Source: Promicromonospora soli (lineage in GTDB: Bacteria > Actinomycetota > Actinomycetes > Actinomycetales > Cellulomonadaceae). Taken from it: a DNA stretch of 64,000 nt. This document shows, one piece after another, positions 8,622 to 17,158 of the stretch. Where the stretch lies: assembly GCF_014653785.1 (NCBI RefSeq), contig NZ_BNAS01000001.1, positions 479,889-543,888 of the forward strand, read 5' to 3'. A program made the translations under genes and the position numbers. The stretch's first letter is position 1; each line of letters starts with the position of its first letter. The notes below the pieces were generated by a model, which was not told where the DNA came from, did not search any database, and saw only the letters and a list, made by a program, of their open reading frames with translations.

Positions 8622-9788
8622 TCAGTCGTCGATGGCCGAGCTGCTGCCGACGGTGATCGCACCGGGCAGGTCGGCCACCGCCGTCGTCTTCTCGAAGAAG
8701 TGCGGCGCGCGCTCGACGAGCGTGCCCGCGCGGTAGTACGGGTCGTCCGCCGACACCGGCAGGTCGACGGTGCGCCGCTCGATGCCCGCCTGGTAGATAG
8801 CGGTCACGAGCTCGATGGCACGGCGTCCGTCCGTGCCGTCCACGGCGGGCCGACGGCGCTCGCGAACCGCCCCGAGCATGTCGCCGATCTGCCCGGGGTG
8901 GCCCACGTGCTCCAGGGCGCGGTGCGACGCAGCGAGCGCCTCGATCTTGGCGACGCGACCGGGGTCTCCGCCGGGGACGGGGAACCCGTTGGGTTCGGCG
9001 GCGTCGGCGACGACCTTCCACGGCTGGGACACGCGGGCATGCCGCCCGTGCACGACGATCGCCTGCTCCTCCCCGTGGTGCACCACTGAGCTGGTGACCT
9101 CGGCCAGCGCCCGGTCGTACTGGAGGACGGCCACCGACAGGTCCTCGACCTCCGAGTTCTCGTGTGCGGCGTTGGTCAGCACCGCGGTGACGGCGCGGGG
9201 CGCGCCGAGCAGCCAGAGGGTGAGGTCCAGGTGGTGGATCGCGTGGTTGAGGGTGCACCCGCCGCCCTCGGACTCCCACGTGCCGCGCCACCACAGGTCG
9301 TAGTAGGCGGTACCGCGCCACCAGGCCGAGGAGACCTGTGCGTGGGAGACGGGGCCGATCAGGCCGGAGTCCAGCACCTCCTTCAGGGTGGCCATGTCGT
9401 CGCGGAAGCGGTTCTGCGCGACGACGGACAGGATCCGGTCGTTCTCGGTAGCGGCCGCGATCATGGCGTCGCACTCCTCGAGCGACGGCGCCATCGGCTT
9501 CTCGACGAGCACGTCGACGCCGGCTCGCAGGGCGGCGATCGTCAGCTCGGCGTGGGTCGACGGCGGCGTCGCGATGCTGACGAGGTCCAGGTTCTCGGCC
9601 GCGAGCATGTCCTCGACCCGCTCGTACGCTCGCGCCGACGTCAGGCCGGGCTGGGCGCGCAGTGCGGCGGCCCTGCCGGGTGCGACGTCGCACAGGGCGA
9701 CGATCTCGCACTCGTCCGCGAAGCGCCGGTAGCCGTCGATGTGGGCGGCGGCGATGCCGCCGGTCCCGATGATGCCGATCTTGAGCAC
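8622..9788 (-). CDS. Gfo/Idh/MocA family sugar dehydrogenase (first of pair)
   Basis: 388 residues. The start is GTG 9788, chosen because GGAGGA lies 5 nt upstream inside the intergenic step. An alternative GTG at 9803 overlaps the stop of the binding-protein gene. The NAD(P) loop GIIGTGGIAAAH is at residues 4-15, followed by VLVEKPMAPSLEE with the conserved EKP. The GGCTLNHAIHHLDL block contains the catalytic-region histidines. It is paired with the second dehydrogenase 34 nt downstream. Two such enzymes behind a sugar importer usually carry out successive oxidation and epimerisation or deoxygenation of one sugar. Confidence 0.88.
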   Translation of the reverse strand: MLKIGIIGTGGIAAAHIDGYRRFADECEIVALCDVAPGRAAALRAQPGLTSARAYERVEDMLAAENLDLVSIATPPSTHAELTIAALRAGVDVLVEKPMAPSLEECDAMIAAATENDRILSVVAQNRFRDDMATLKEVLDSGLIGPVSHAQVSSAWWRGTAYYDLWWRGTWESEGGGCTLNHAIHHLDLTLWLLGAPRAVTAVLTNAAHENSEVEDLSVAVLQYDRALAEVTSSVVHHGEEQAIVVHGRHARVSQPWKVVADAAEPNGFPVPGGDPGRVAKIEALAASHRALEHVGHPGQIGDMLGAVRERRRPAVDGTDGRRAIELVTAIYQAGIERRTVDLPVSADDPYYRAGTLVERAPHFFEKTTAVADLPGAITVGSSSAIDD

Positions 9789-9799
9789 TGTTCCTCCGG

Positions 9800-11101
9800 T
9801 CACTTGGCGGCGTTGGTGGAGCTCTGGACCTCGGCGATCAGGGCGTTCGCCGCGTCCAGCGGTGTCTGGCGTTCGAATACGACGTCCTGCAGGTAGCGCA
9901 GCAGGATGGTCTCGATGTCCGAGGCGCCGTTCGGGACGATCGCCGGCGCGTCGCCCAGGTGCGGCTCGCGCTGCTCGGCGAAGTCGGCGGCCTTGCGCTC
10001 CTCGGCCGTGAGGTCCTCGCCGAGCGACTCGAGCGACTTGGCGTTGGCCGGGATGCCGCGCTCGGTGCCGATGATCTTGGCCGCCTCGGGGTCGTTGACC
10101 AGGAAGTCCACGAGCAGCGCCGCCTCAGCGGGGTGCTCGGACTTGGACGACACCGACCAGTACATCCCCGGCTTGTAGTAGTCGTACTTGGCGGTGTCCT
10201 CGTCGGGGGTCGGCAGCGGCACGAGCTCGAGCTCGGCCCCGCTGGCCGCCGCATACGCCGTGATCATGGTCGAGGGCGTGAAGATCGCCGCGGTCTTGCC
10301 GGTCGTGAAGAGGGTCTGGTCGAGCGGCAGGCTGATGGTCTCCGCGGTGGTCGACGCCGACGGCGCGGCGCCGCTCTTGGTCCAGTCGAGCGCGAGCTGG
10401 AAGTAGTCGGCCAGTGTCTCGGGCCGGATCACTATGTCGTCCTCGGAGAAGAGCTGGTCTCCGTGCTGGCGGGCGAAGAGCTGCAGGGAGAACTCGTTGT
10501 AGATGACGTTCGTGCCGTACGTGCCCTCCGGCGACTTCTCGGTGACCTCCTGGGCCCAGGCCTCGAACTCGTCCCAGGTCCAGGTCGAGGTGTCAGGCAG
10601 CGGGACACCGATCTCCTCGACGAGGTCCGTGTTCACCAGCAGGCCGGTCGAGGTGGTCGAGATCGGCATCCCGTACAGGGTGTCGTTCCACGAACCCATG
10701 TCCAGCACGGGCTGCTCCAGACCCGACGTGTCGAGCTGGGACAGGGAGCCGAGGTCCGTGAGGCTGCCGCGCGAGGCGTACGAGGAGAGGTAGAGCTGGT
10801 CCATCTGGATGACGTCGGCCGCGTTGCCGCCCGCCGTGGCGGTGGCGAGCTTCTCCCAGTAGCCGCTCCAGTCGGAGAACTCCGGTTCGATCGTGACGTT
10901 GGGGTACTGCTCCTCGAAGAGGTCGAAGACCTCCTGGGTGCGGGCGTGGCGGGTGTCGCCGCCCCACCACGTGACGCGCAGGGTGACGGGCTCGTCGGCG
11001 AGCTCGGCCGATCCCTGGGGCTGAGCCACGCCGCACGCGGCGAGCGTCAGCGTCAGGGCCGCGGCGACGCTGCCGGCGGCGGTACGACGGATCCGGTTCA
11101 T
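9800..11101 (-). CDS. Sugar ABC transporter substrate-binding lipoprotein
   Basis: 433 residues. A lipoprotein signal peptide ends in the lipobox LAAC (about residues 20-23). The mature part has the family 1 extracellular solute-binding fold: TLRVTWWGGDTRHARTQE near the N-terminus, DVIQMDQLYLSSYASRG, and the C-terminal ERGIPAN motif common in these proteins. It anchors outside the membrane and hands the sugar to the two permeases encoded just upstream. Like most actinobacterial members, the operon has no ATPase gene, so a shared MsiK-type ATPase elsewhere is expected. Confidence 0.92.
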   Translation of the reverse strand: MNRIRRTAAGSVAAALTLTLAACGVAQPQGSAELADEPVTLRVTWWGGDTRHARTQEVFDLFEEQYPNVTIEPEFSDWSGYWEKLATATAGGNAADVIQMDQLYLSSYASRGSLTDLGSLSQLDTSGLEQPVLDMGSWNDTLYGMPISTTSTGLLVNTDLVEEIGVPLPDTSTWTWDEFEAWAQEVTEKSPEGTYGTNVIYNEFSLQLFARQHGDQLFSEDDIVIRPETLADYFQLALDWTKSGAAPSASTTAETISLPLDQTLFTTGKTAAIFTPSTMITAYAAASGAELELVPLPTPDEDTAKYDYYKPGMYWSVSSKSEHPAEAALLVDFLVNDPEAAKIIGTERGIPANAKSLESLGEDLTAEERKAADFAEQREPHLGDAPAIVPNGASDIETILLRYLQDVVFERQTPLDAANALIAEVQSSTNAAK

Positions 11102-11126
11102 GGCGGGTTCCTTCTCGTGTGGGGGC

Positions 11127-12059
11127 TTACTTGAGCCCGGTGGTGGCGATGCCCTGGACCAGGTACTTCTGGCCGAGGGCGAAGGCGAGGACGAGGGGCA
11201 CGATGGTGACGACGCTCATCGCGAACATCCCGCCGAACGACGACGTCGACTGCGCGTCGATGAACGAGCGCAGCGCGATCGGGACGGTGTAGAGCTGCGG
11301 GTCGGTCAGGTAGATGAGCTGGGAGAAGAAGTCGTTCCACGTCCAGATGAACGTGAAGATCGCGGTGGTGGCGAGGGCCGGCTTCATCAGCGGCAGGATG
11401 ATCAGGAAGAAGATCCGGCCGTGCCCGGCCCCGTCGATGCGGGCGGCCTCGTCCAGCTCGCGGGGCAGCCCGCGGATGAACTGGACCATGAGGAAGATGA
11501 AGAACGCGTCGGTGGCCAGCAGCTTGGGCACGATGAGCGGCAGGAACGAGTTCACGAGCCCCGCCTGCGCCCACAGGATGTACTGCGGCACGATCACGAC
11601 GTGCACGGGCAGCATGATCGTGATGAGCATGTAGGCGAACGCCGGCCGCTGGAACCGGAAGCGCAGGCGGGCGAACGCGTAGGCGGCCATCGAGCAGCTC
11701 ACGAGGTTGCCGATGATCGAGCCGATCACGACGAGCGCCGAGTTGAGCAGGTACGCGCTGAAGGGCCTGCCCAGAGCCGTCCACCCGTAGGTGTAGTTCT
11801 CCACGTGGAGGGTCGTCAGCAGGAGCGACGGGTTGCCGAAGATCTGGCCGTCGGGCCGCAGCGAGCTGACGACCATCCACAGCACCGGGTACAGGGTGGT
11901 GAGGACGCCCAGGATCAGCAGGACGTGCTTGGCACCCCTGCGGAGCGCCTGCCTGACCTGGCGGCCGTCCGGACTGCGCGGGGCGGCCTCCGGCGGCGCG
12001 GTTCTGGCGGTCGCGGCGACGTCGTGCTGCGCGCTTCGGGTCGTGGACTCAGTTGTCAT
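11127..12059 (-). CDS. Sugar ABC transporter permease, MalG type
   Basis: 310 residues with six hydrophobic segments. The EAA loop that docks the ATPase is visible as DEAARIDGAGHGRIFFLIILP. It ends in QGIATTGLK, the usual MalG-type terminus. A Pro/Ala/Thr-rich N-terminal tail of about 40 residues precedes the first membrane segment. The gene overlaps the preceding permease gene by 11 nt, so the two are translationally coupled and form the heterodimeric channel. Confidence 0.92.
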   Translation of the reverse strand: MTTESTTRSAQHDVAATARTAPPEAAPRSPDGRQVRQALRRGAKHVLLILGVLTTLYPVLWMVVSSLRPDGQIFGNPSLLLTTLHVENYTYGWTALGRPFSAYLLNSALVVIGSIIGNLVSCSMAAYAFARLRFRFQRPAFAYMLITIMLPVHVVIVPQYILWAQAGLVNSFLPLIVPKLLATDAFFIFLMVQFIRGLPRELDEAARIDGAGHGRIFFLIILPLMKPALATTAIFTFIWTWNDFFSQLIYLTDPQLYTVPIALRSFIDAQSTSSFGGMFAMSVVTIVPLVLAFALGQKYLVQGIATTGLK

Positions 12060-12978
12060 AGTGCACCCAGTACTTCGAGAGCCAGAAGTTGACAGCGGTG
12101 AGCGCGCCGATGATCAGGACGAGCAGCCAGGCGAGCGCCGACGCGTACCCCATGCGGAAGGACGAGAAGCCCTCCTGGTAGAGGTAGAGCGTGTAGAAGA
12201 GCAGCGAGTCGGACGGCCCTCCTGATCCCCCCGAGACGATGAACGCCTGGGTGAAGGAGGAGAACGAGTTGATGATCGCCAGCACGAGGTTGAAGAAGAT
12301 GATCGGGGTCAGCAGCGGCAGCGTGATGGCGCGGAACCGGAGCCACGGGCCCGCGCCGTCGGTGGCGGCGGCCTCGTAGAGCTCGACCGGGATCTGCCGC
12401 AGGCCGGCCAGGAAGATCACCATCGGCGACCCGAACGTCCAGATGTGCAGCAGGATGATCGTGCCCAGGGCCGTGTCGGGGCTGCCGATCCAGCTCGTGG
12501 TGGTGTGGATGCCGACGAGGCCGAGCATCGCGTTGACGAGACCCTGTCCCCCGAACACCAGGCGCCACAGCACCGCGATCGCCACCGAGGCGCCGAGCAG
12601 GCTGGGCAGGTAGAAGGCCGAGCGGTAGATCGCCCGGCCGCGTAGCCCGCGGTCGAGCAGCAGCGCCAGAGCGAGCGCCACGAGGAGCTGGCCCGGCACC
12701 CCCACCAGCACGTAGACGAACGTGACGACCAGCGAGTGGTGCAGCCGCGTGTCGGTGAGCATTCGCTCGAAGTTGGCGAGCCCGATCCAGTTCGCGTTCT
12801 GCAGCAGGTTGTAGTCGGTGAACGACAGGTACAGGGAAGCGATGATCGGCCCGAGGGTCAGCGCGAGCGCGCCGAGCACCCACGGCCCCAGGAACGCGAG
12901 CGCCGCCTTGTTGTCCGGCGTGGCCTGCGGGGTGCGTGGGGATCTTCGTGCCAGCCGTTGTAGCTCAGCGACAGACAT
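12049..12978 (-). CDS. Sugar ABC transporter permease, MalF type
   Basis: 309 residues. ATG 12978 is chosen because GGAGGAGG lies 6 nt upstream; a GTG two codons earlier is weaker. It has six membrane segments and the EAA loop YEAAATDGAGPWLRFRAITLP. It is the first gene of the minus-strand operon, followed by the MalG-type permease, the binding protein and two dehydrogenases. Its promoter region holds the two operators at 13026-13055, so the operon is very probably repressed by the divergent LacI-family regulator. Confidence 0.92.
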   Translation of the reverse strand: MSVAELQRLARRSPRTPQATPDNKAALAFLGPWVLGALALTLGPIIASLYLSFTDYNLLQNANWIGLANFERMLTDTRLHHSLVVTFVYVLVGVPGQLLVALALALLLDRGLRGRAIYRSAFYLPSLLGASVAIAVLWRLVFGGQGLVNAMLGLVGIHTTTSWIGSPDTALGTIILLHIWTFGSPMVIFLAGLRQIPVELYEAAATDGAGPWLRFRAITLPLLTPIIFFNLVLAIINSFSSFTQAFIVSGGSGGPSDSLLFYTLYLYQEGFSSFRMGYASALAWLLVLIIGALTAVNFWLSKYWVHYDN

Positions 12979-13025
12979 GGACACCTCCTCCTTGAGGGGT
13001 CACGGCCCGCATTCGGGCGACGTCG

Positions 13026-13055
13026 GTGATACGTGTCACCAGTGATACGTGTCAC
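13026..13055. promoter_or_regulatory. Two identical LacI-family operators between transporter and regulator
   Basis: GTGATACGTGTCAC occurs twice, at 13026-13039 and 13042-13055, a 16-bp step. Each copy is palindromic around a central CG with a single mismatch per half. They lie between the divergent transporter operon (starting at 12978) and lacI-type gene (starting at 13101). A TTGACA hexamer on the minus strand (complement of 13081-13086) may be the -35 box of the transporter promoter. This is the expected site for the adjacent regulator to repress both directions. Confidence 0.75.
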
Positions 13056-13100
13056 TATGGTTGTGGGCTGAGCGGGCCACTGTCAAGGGGATGGAGAATT

Positions 13101-14105
13101 GTGAGCGTGTCACTCCCACCAACGAGCCGCGACGTCGCGCGCATCGCCGGCGTCTCGCAGACGACGGTGTCCTACGTCCTCACCGGGAAAGGCTCGATCT
13201 CCCCCGCCACCCGCGAGCACGTCCTGCAGGTCGCCGAGTCGATCGGCTACCGCCCGAACCTCGCGGCACGGTCGATGCGTACCCGCCGCTCCGGGCGCCT
13301 CGCCGCGATCACCGGCGTCGCCATCGACAACCAGATGCGCATGCTCAACGGCGCGGCCCACGTGGCCAACGAGGCCGGCTACGTCATGGAGACCCATAGC
13401 TTCGACGGCACCGTGGAGGACCGGACCGAACGGGTGCTCGAGCTGACGGCCGGCGGGCAGTACGAAGGCATCCTGACCTTCGTCCCGGTTCTTTCCGCGG
13501 CACTGTCGAACGGCCCGGGCACGCCTCCGGTCCTGGCCGCGACGGCGTTCGACGACAAGATGCACAGCCTTGGCGAGCTGGCCGACGCCAGCCTGCTGGA
13601 GGTGTTCATCAGTGCGCTCGTGGCGGCCGGCCACCGCCGGTTCGCGCACGTCGCCGGGCCCCAGGACTACGCTTCCGGCCGCGCACGCGCCGAGACCTAC
13701 CTCGCCTGCGTCGAGCGCCTCGGCGTCGAATCACTCGGTGTGCTCGGCGGGGAGTGGACCGCGGAGGCCGGCCGGCAGGCCGTCCTCGCGCTACCCGACG
13801 ACGCGCCTCCGGTCGCCGTGATCGCGGGCAACGACATCCTGGCGGTGGGCGTCTTCCGCGGCGCCGCCGAGCGCGGGTGGTCGATACCGGACGACCTCGT
13901 CGTGACCGGATGGGACAACGCGGAGTTCGGCGCCTACACCACGCCGTCGCTCACGACCGTCGACGTCGACTTCGAGGCGGCCGGACGCCACGCGATGCAC
14001 CTCCTCGTCGCGGCGCTGCGCGGCGAAGAACCACCGCCGCGTGCATCCGCCCTCCAGCGCATCGTCTGGCGGGAGTCGACAGGACGGGCCGAGCCGCCGC
14101 GATGA
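13101..14105 (+). CDS. LacI-family transcriptional regulator
   Basis: 334 residues. The N-terminal LacI helix-turn-helix reads SRDVARIAGVSQTTVSYVL, followed by the hinge-region block YRPNLAARSMRTRRSG. The C-terminal effector domain has DDLVVTGWDN and TTPSLTTVDVD, the usual signatures of the periplasmic-binding-like fold. GTG 13101 follows GGAGAATT; a second GTG two codons later is possible. It faces the sugar transporter operon across two identical operators and is the likely local repressor, released by the transported sugar or a metabolite of it. Confidence 0.92.
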   Translation: MSVSLPPTSRDVARIAGVSQTTVSYVLTGKGSISPATREHVLQVAESIGYRPNLAARSMRTRRSGRLAAITGVAIDNQMRMLNGAAHVANEAGYVMETHSFDGTVEDRTERVLELTAGGQYEGILTFVPVLSAALSNGPGTPPVLAATAFDDKMHSLGELADASLLEVFISALVAAGHRRFAHVAGPQDYASGRARAETYLACVERLGVESLGVLGGEWTAEAGRQAVLALPDDAPPVAVIAGNDILAVGVFRGAAERGWSIPDDLVVTGWDNAEFGAYTTPSLTTVDVDFEAAGRHAMHLLVAALRGEEPPPRASALQRIVWRESTGRAEPPR

Positions 14106-14189
14106 CGGCGTGCACGAACGACTCGTCGACGCCGGGCCGTCGTCCGGCGAGAGTCGTTGCCGCGGCTAACTATCTGGCAGGATGACAGC

Positions 14190-15392
14190 GTGACGGGAAC
14201 GGGCGACGCAGGCGAAGATCCGATGTTTCGCTTCCGCGATATCGCCGTCGTCGCCTACCTGCCGTCCGTCGTCAGCTCGATCGGCCACGGTGCCGTGCTG
14301 CCGGTGCTGGCGATCCATGCCGGCAACCTGGGTGCGACCACGGCCCTGGCCGCACTGGTGGTCGCGCTCCTCGGTATCGGGCAGCTGGCCAACTCGCTTC
14401 CGTCGGGCGCGATCGTGGCGCGGCTCGGCGAGCGCCGCACCCTGGTGATCGCCGGGCTGGTCGACGCGGTGGCGATGCTGGCCGCCTTCTTTGTCCCCTC
14501 GGTCTGGCTGCTCTGCGTGTGCGTCTTCGTCAGCGGCATGAGCTGGACGGCGTTCCTGCAGGGCCGCCAGGGGTTCCTGATCGACGCTGTGCCGATCACC
14601 CACCGGGCGCGGGCGATGGCGCTGCTGGGCGGGTCGATGCGCCTGGGTGTCCTGGTCGGTCCGCTGCTGGGGGCGCTGCTGATCCACCTGTTCGGGATCC
14701 GCTCCGTGTTCGTGCTCGCGGCGTGCGCATCGTTCGCCTCGGCCCTGATCGTGACGCGGATGCCGGACTTCGGACGGGCGGGACGCGGCATCACCCCGCT
14801 GCCGGTGCGCACGGTGCTGTGGGAGCACCGGCGCACGCTGCTCACCCTCGGCGTTGCCGTCGTCATCATCGGTGCGTCCCGGTCGGTGCGTACCGGCCTG
14901 CTGCCGCTGTGGGCCGATCACATCCACATCTCCGCCGCGGTCGTCTCCCTGCTCTTCGCGGTCGCCGCGACCATAGACATCGCGCTCACCCTTCCGGGCG
15001 GCTGGCTGCTGGACACGCGCGGACGCCGGGTGGTGGCGGTGCCGGTGGTCCTCGCCGTCGGCGTCGGCTGCCTGCTGCTGCCGCTGACGGACTCCGCGCT
15101 CGGCGTCGGCCTGGTGATGGCGCTCATCGCGTTCGGCAACGGGCTCGGCTCAGGGATCGTGATGACCCTCGGCGCCGATGCGGCGCCTGAGAAGGGCCGC
15201 GCACAGTTCCTCGGCGGCTGGCGGCTGTGCGGGGACATCGGCAACACCGGAGGGCCGCTGCTCGTCTCCGCGGTGGCGGCCGTCGCGCCGCTCGCCGCCG
15301 CGCCGGTAGTGATCGGCCTGCTGGCACTGGCCGGCGCGGTCTGGGTCGGGCACTGGACGGGGAAGGCAGACCGCCACCGCCGGAGGCAGTAG
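14190..15392 (+). CDS. Major facilitator superfamily transporter
   Basis: 400 residues with about twelve membrane segments in two halves. The loop between segments 2 and 3 carries ARLGERRTLVIAGL, and the second half has GGWLLDTRGRRVVAVP, both MFS motif A positions. It resembles actinobacterial drug or metabolite exporters. GTG 14190 follows AGGATGACAGC; ATG 14223 is an alternative start 11 codons in. It starts 84 nt after the LacI gene and may be transcribed with it. The substrate is unknown. Confidence 0.85.
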   Translation: MTGTGDAGEDPMFRFRDIAVVAYLPSVVSSIGHGAVLPVLAIHAGNLGATTALAALVVALLGIGQLANSLPSGAIVARLGERRTLVIAGLVDAVAMLAAFFVPSVWLLCVCVFVSGMSWTAFLQGRQGFLIDAVPITHRARAMALLGGSMRLGVLVGPLLGALLIHLFGIRSVFVLAACASFASALIVTRMPDFGRAGRGITPLPVRTVLWEHRRTLLTLGVAVVIIGASRSVRTGLLPLWADHIHISAAVVSLLFAVAATIDIALTLPGGWLLDTRGRRVVAVPVVLAVGVGCLLLPLTDSALGVGLVMALIAFGNGLGSGIVMTLGADAAPEKGRAQFLGGWRLCGDIGNTGGPLLVSAVAAVAPLAAAPVVIGLLALAGAVWVGHWTGKADRHRRRQ

Positions 15393-15418
15393 GTGCGCGC
15401 GACAGCCGAGACGGTGGT

Positions 15419-16174
15419 CTATCCGCGGCCCGGGCTCGGCACGGCCGTGTCGTCCGACGTGGCTCCGGGTTTGGTGTGGAGGATCTCGCGGGCCTGCTCC
15501 GCGGCGCGGACGAGGCTCTCGCTGACGAAGTCCATGAAGCGTGCGATGTTCTCGAGCCGGACGGCGGCAGGGGTGCCGTGGACGAGGACGCTGACGCCCT
15601 GTCGTGCGGTCTCGGCGAGCTGGGCGTTGGACCGGGCGGTGGAGATCATCGACTGGTACCAGACGTCGTTGTCGGCGACGTAGCGCTCGCGGCGGCCCTC
15701 GCCGGGCTCGCGGCGGACGAGGCCTTGACCCTCGAGGAACGAGACCGCCTTGGACACGGACGCCGGGCTGACATCGAGGCGCTGGGCGAGCTCGGCCGCG
15801 GTGACACTGCCCGCGTCGGTGGTGAAGAGGCAGGTCAGCACCCCCGCTCCGATACGTGGTACGCCCGACTGCATGAAGAGGGTGGTGAAGGCCTCCTCGA
15901 ACTCGCGCACGGCGTCGGCGTCGCGCCCATAGGGCTGAGTGGCCCGCCCGGGCCCTCGGTCGGACGCGACCCGGCGTTTGTGCGTGCGGCGTTCGGTGGC
16001 CCGGTGCGCCAGGTCGGCATGGTACGTGGTGGGGCCGCCGTTGCGCATCACCTCACGCGTGACCGTCGAGGTCGGACGGTCCAGACGCCTGGCGATCTCC
16101 GCGTAGGGGAGGTCGTCGGCCAGCCCCAGCGCGATCTGCTGACGCTCCTGCTTGGTGAGCCTGCCTCCCGGCAT
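15419..16174 (-). CDS. MarR/GbsR-type regulator with an extra IS30-like N-terminal HTH
   Basis: 251 residues with two separate DNA-binding domains. Residues 5-45 (LTKQERQQIALGLADDLPYAEIARRLDRP, given here in part) form a helix-turn-helix of the HTH_38 type seen at the start of IS30-family transposases. Residues about 115-180 form a winged helix with VTAAELAQRLDVSPASVSKAV and a basic wing, as in MarR/GbsR proteins. A helical C-terminal part follows and may bind a ligand or dimerise. ATG 16174 is chosen for GAAGGAG upstream. The gene is divergent from the DUF4097/hydrolase pair and very likely represses it and itself through the GTTGC/GCAAC-rich spacer. Confidence 0.85.
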   Translation of the reverse strand: MPGGRLTKQERQQIALGLADDLPYAEIARRLDRPTSTVTREVMRNGGPTTYHADLAHRATERRTHKRRVASDRGPGRATQPYGRDADAVREFEEAFTTLFMQSGVPRIGAGVLTCLFTTDAGSVTAAELAQRLDVSPASVSKAVSFLEGQGLVRREPGEGRRERYVADNDVWYQSMISTARSNAQLAETARQGVSVLVHGTPAAVRLENIARFMDFVSESLVRAAEQAREILHTKPGATSDDTAVPSPGRG

Positions 16175-16242
16175 CGCGATCTCCTTCGTGGTTCCTCGTC
16201 GTGCCCCCCGCTCGCCCACCATAGCGTTCACTCCTCCTCATT

Positions 16243-16371
16243 GCAACGCCCGAAGCGGCTAACGTTGCATTATTCTCTGATCCATTGCAACATTTTCCAT
16301 GCTTTGACCTGCGCATACGTCACTCCAGCGCAACAACTATGTTGCCTGTGTCGCGAACGCAACGTAGCGTT
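16243..16371. promoter_or_regulatory. Divergent control region with six GTTGC/GCAAC half-sites
   Basis: GCAAC or its complement occurs at 16243, 16264, 16287, 16330, 16341 and 16359. GCAACAACTATGTTGC (16330-16345) has perfect 6-bp arms. AACGCAACGTAGCGTT (16356-16371) is palindromic except for one pair. A plausible plus-strand promoter, TTGCCT (16342-16347) and TAGCGT (16365-16370) with a 17-nt spacer, is covered by both palindromes, the arrangement expected for repression. GTTGCA...TGCAAC at 16264-16291 forms another inverted pair nearer the regulator gene. Confidence 0.6.
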
Positions 16372-16419
16372 TGCGATATCAGAAACACAGAGCACCACCA
16401 AGCACAGGAGCCGATCGCC

Positions 16420-17085
16420 ATGAACACGTTCAACACGCCCGCCCCGATCTCCGCCGTCCTGAACATCCCCGCCGGACGCGTCCAGCTCATCGCCGCCGAC
16501 CGCGCGGACACCACCGTCGAGGTCCGGCCCGCCGACCCCGCCAAGGCCCGCGACGTGAAGGTGGCGGAGCAGACCACCGTCGCTTACGCCGACGGTGTCC
16601 TGCGGATCAGCACCCCCGAGCCCAAGAGCCGGCTCGTCGGTCCCTCCGGTTCCGTCGAGGTGACGGTCCAGCTGCCCGCCGGCTCCCACGTGGAGGCCAG
16701 GTCCGCCAGCTCCGAGCTGCGCGGCGTCGGCCGCCTGGGGGACGTCGTCTTCGAAGGCGTGTACCGCCAGATCAAGATCGACGAGGCCGCGAGCGCCCGC
16801 CTCAGCGCGGTCGACGGCGACGTCGAGGTCGGCCGGCTGGGCGGCCCCGCGGAGATCTCCACCACCCGGGGCGACATCCGGATCGCCGAGGCGGTGCGCG
16901 GCACGGTCGTGCTCAGCACCCAGTCCGGCAACATCTCGGTCGACGCCGCCGCCGGCGTCTCCGCCGCCCTGGACGCCGGCACCACCCTGGGCCGCATCAG
17001 CAACGCCCTCAAGAACGGCGGTACCGCCGAGCTCGAGATCCGCGCCACCACCATGCAGGGCGACATCACCGCCCGCAGCCTCTGA
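16420..17085 (+). CDS. DUF4097-type beta-helix protein
   Basis: 221 residues, mostly short beta-strand repeats (for example VEVGRLGGPAEISTTRGDIRI, GTVVLSTQSGNISVDAA in part), the pattern of the DUF4097 family of right-handed beta-solenoids. There is no signal peptide or membrane segment, so it is probably cytoplasmic. ATG 16420 is preceded by CAGGAG. Members commonly sit beside MarR- or PadR-like regulators in actinobacteria, as here, but no biochemical role is established. It is followed 73 nt downstream by an alpha/beta hydrolase in the same direction. Confidence 0.85.
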   Translation: MNTFNTPAPISAVLNIPAGRVQLIAADRADTTVEVRPADPAKARDVKVAEQTTVAYADGVLRISTPEPKSRLVGPSGSVEVTVQLPAGSHVEARSASSELRGVGRLGDVVFEGVYRQIKIDEAASARLSAVDGDVEVGRLGGPAEISTTRGDIRIAEAVRGTVVLSTQSGNISVDAAAGVSAALDAGTTLGRISNALKNGGTAELEIRATTMQGDITARSL

Positions 17086-17158
17086 GGCCGGTCCGGGCCT
17101 GCGACCCAGCAGGCCCGGGCCAGTCGTCCGGCACGTCCCACCCGACCAGGAGAAGAAG

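Noticed and set aside
13101..13113. Third operator copy GTGAGCGTGTCAC at the regulator start
   Set aside because: One base shorter than the two good operators and inside the start codon region; probably chance, mentioned only as a side note.
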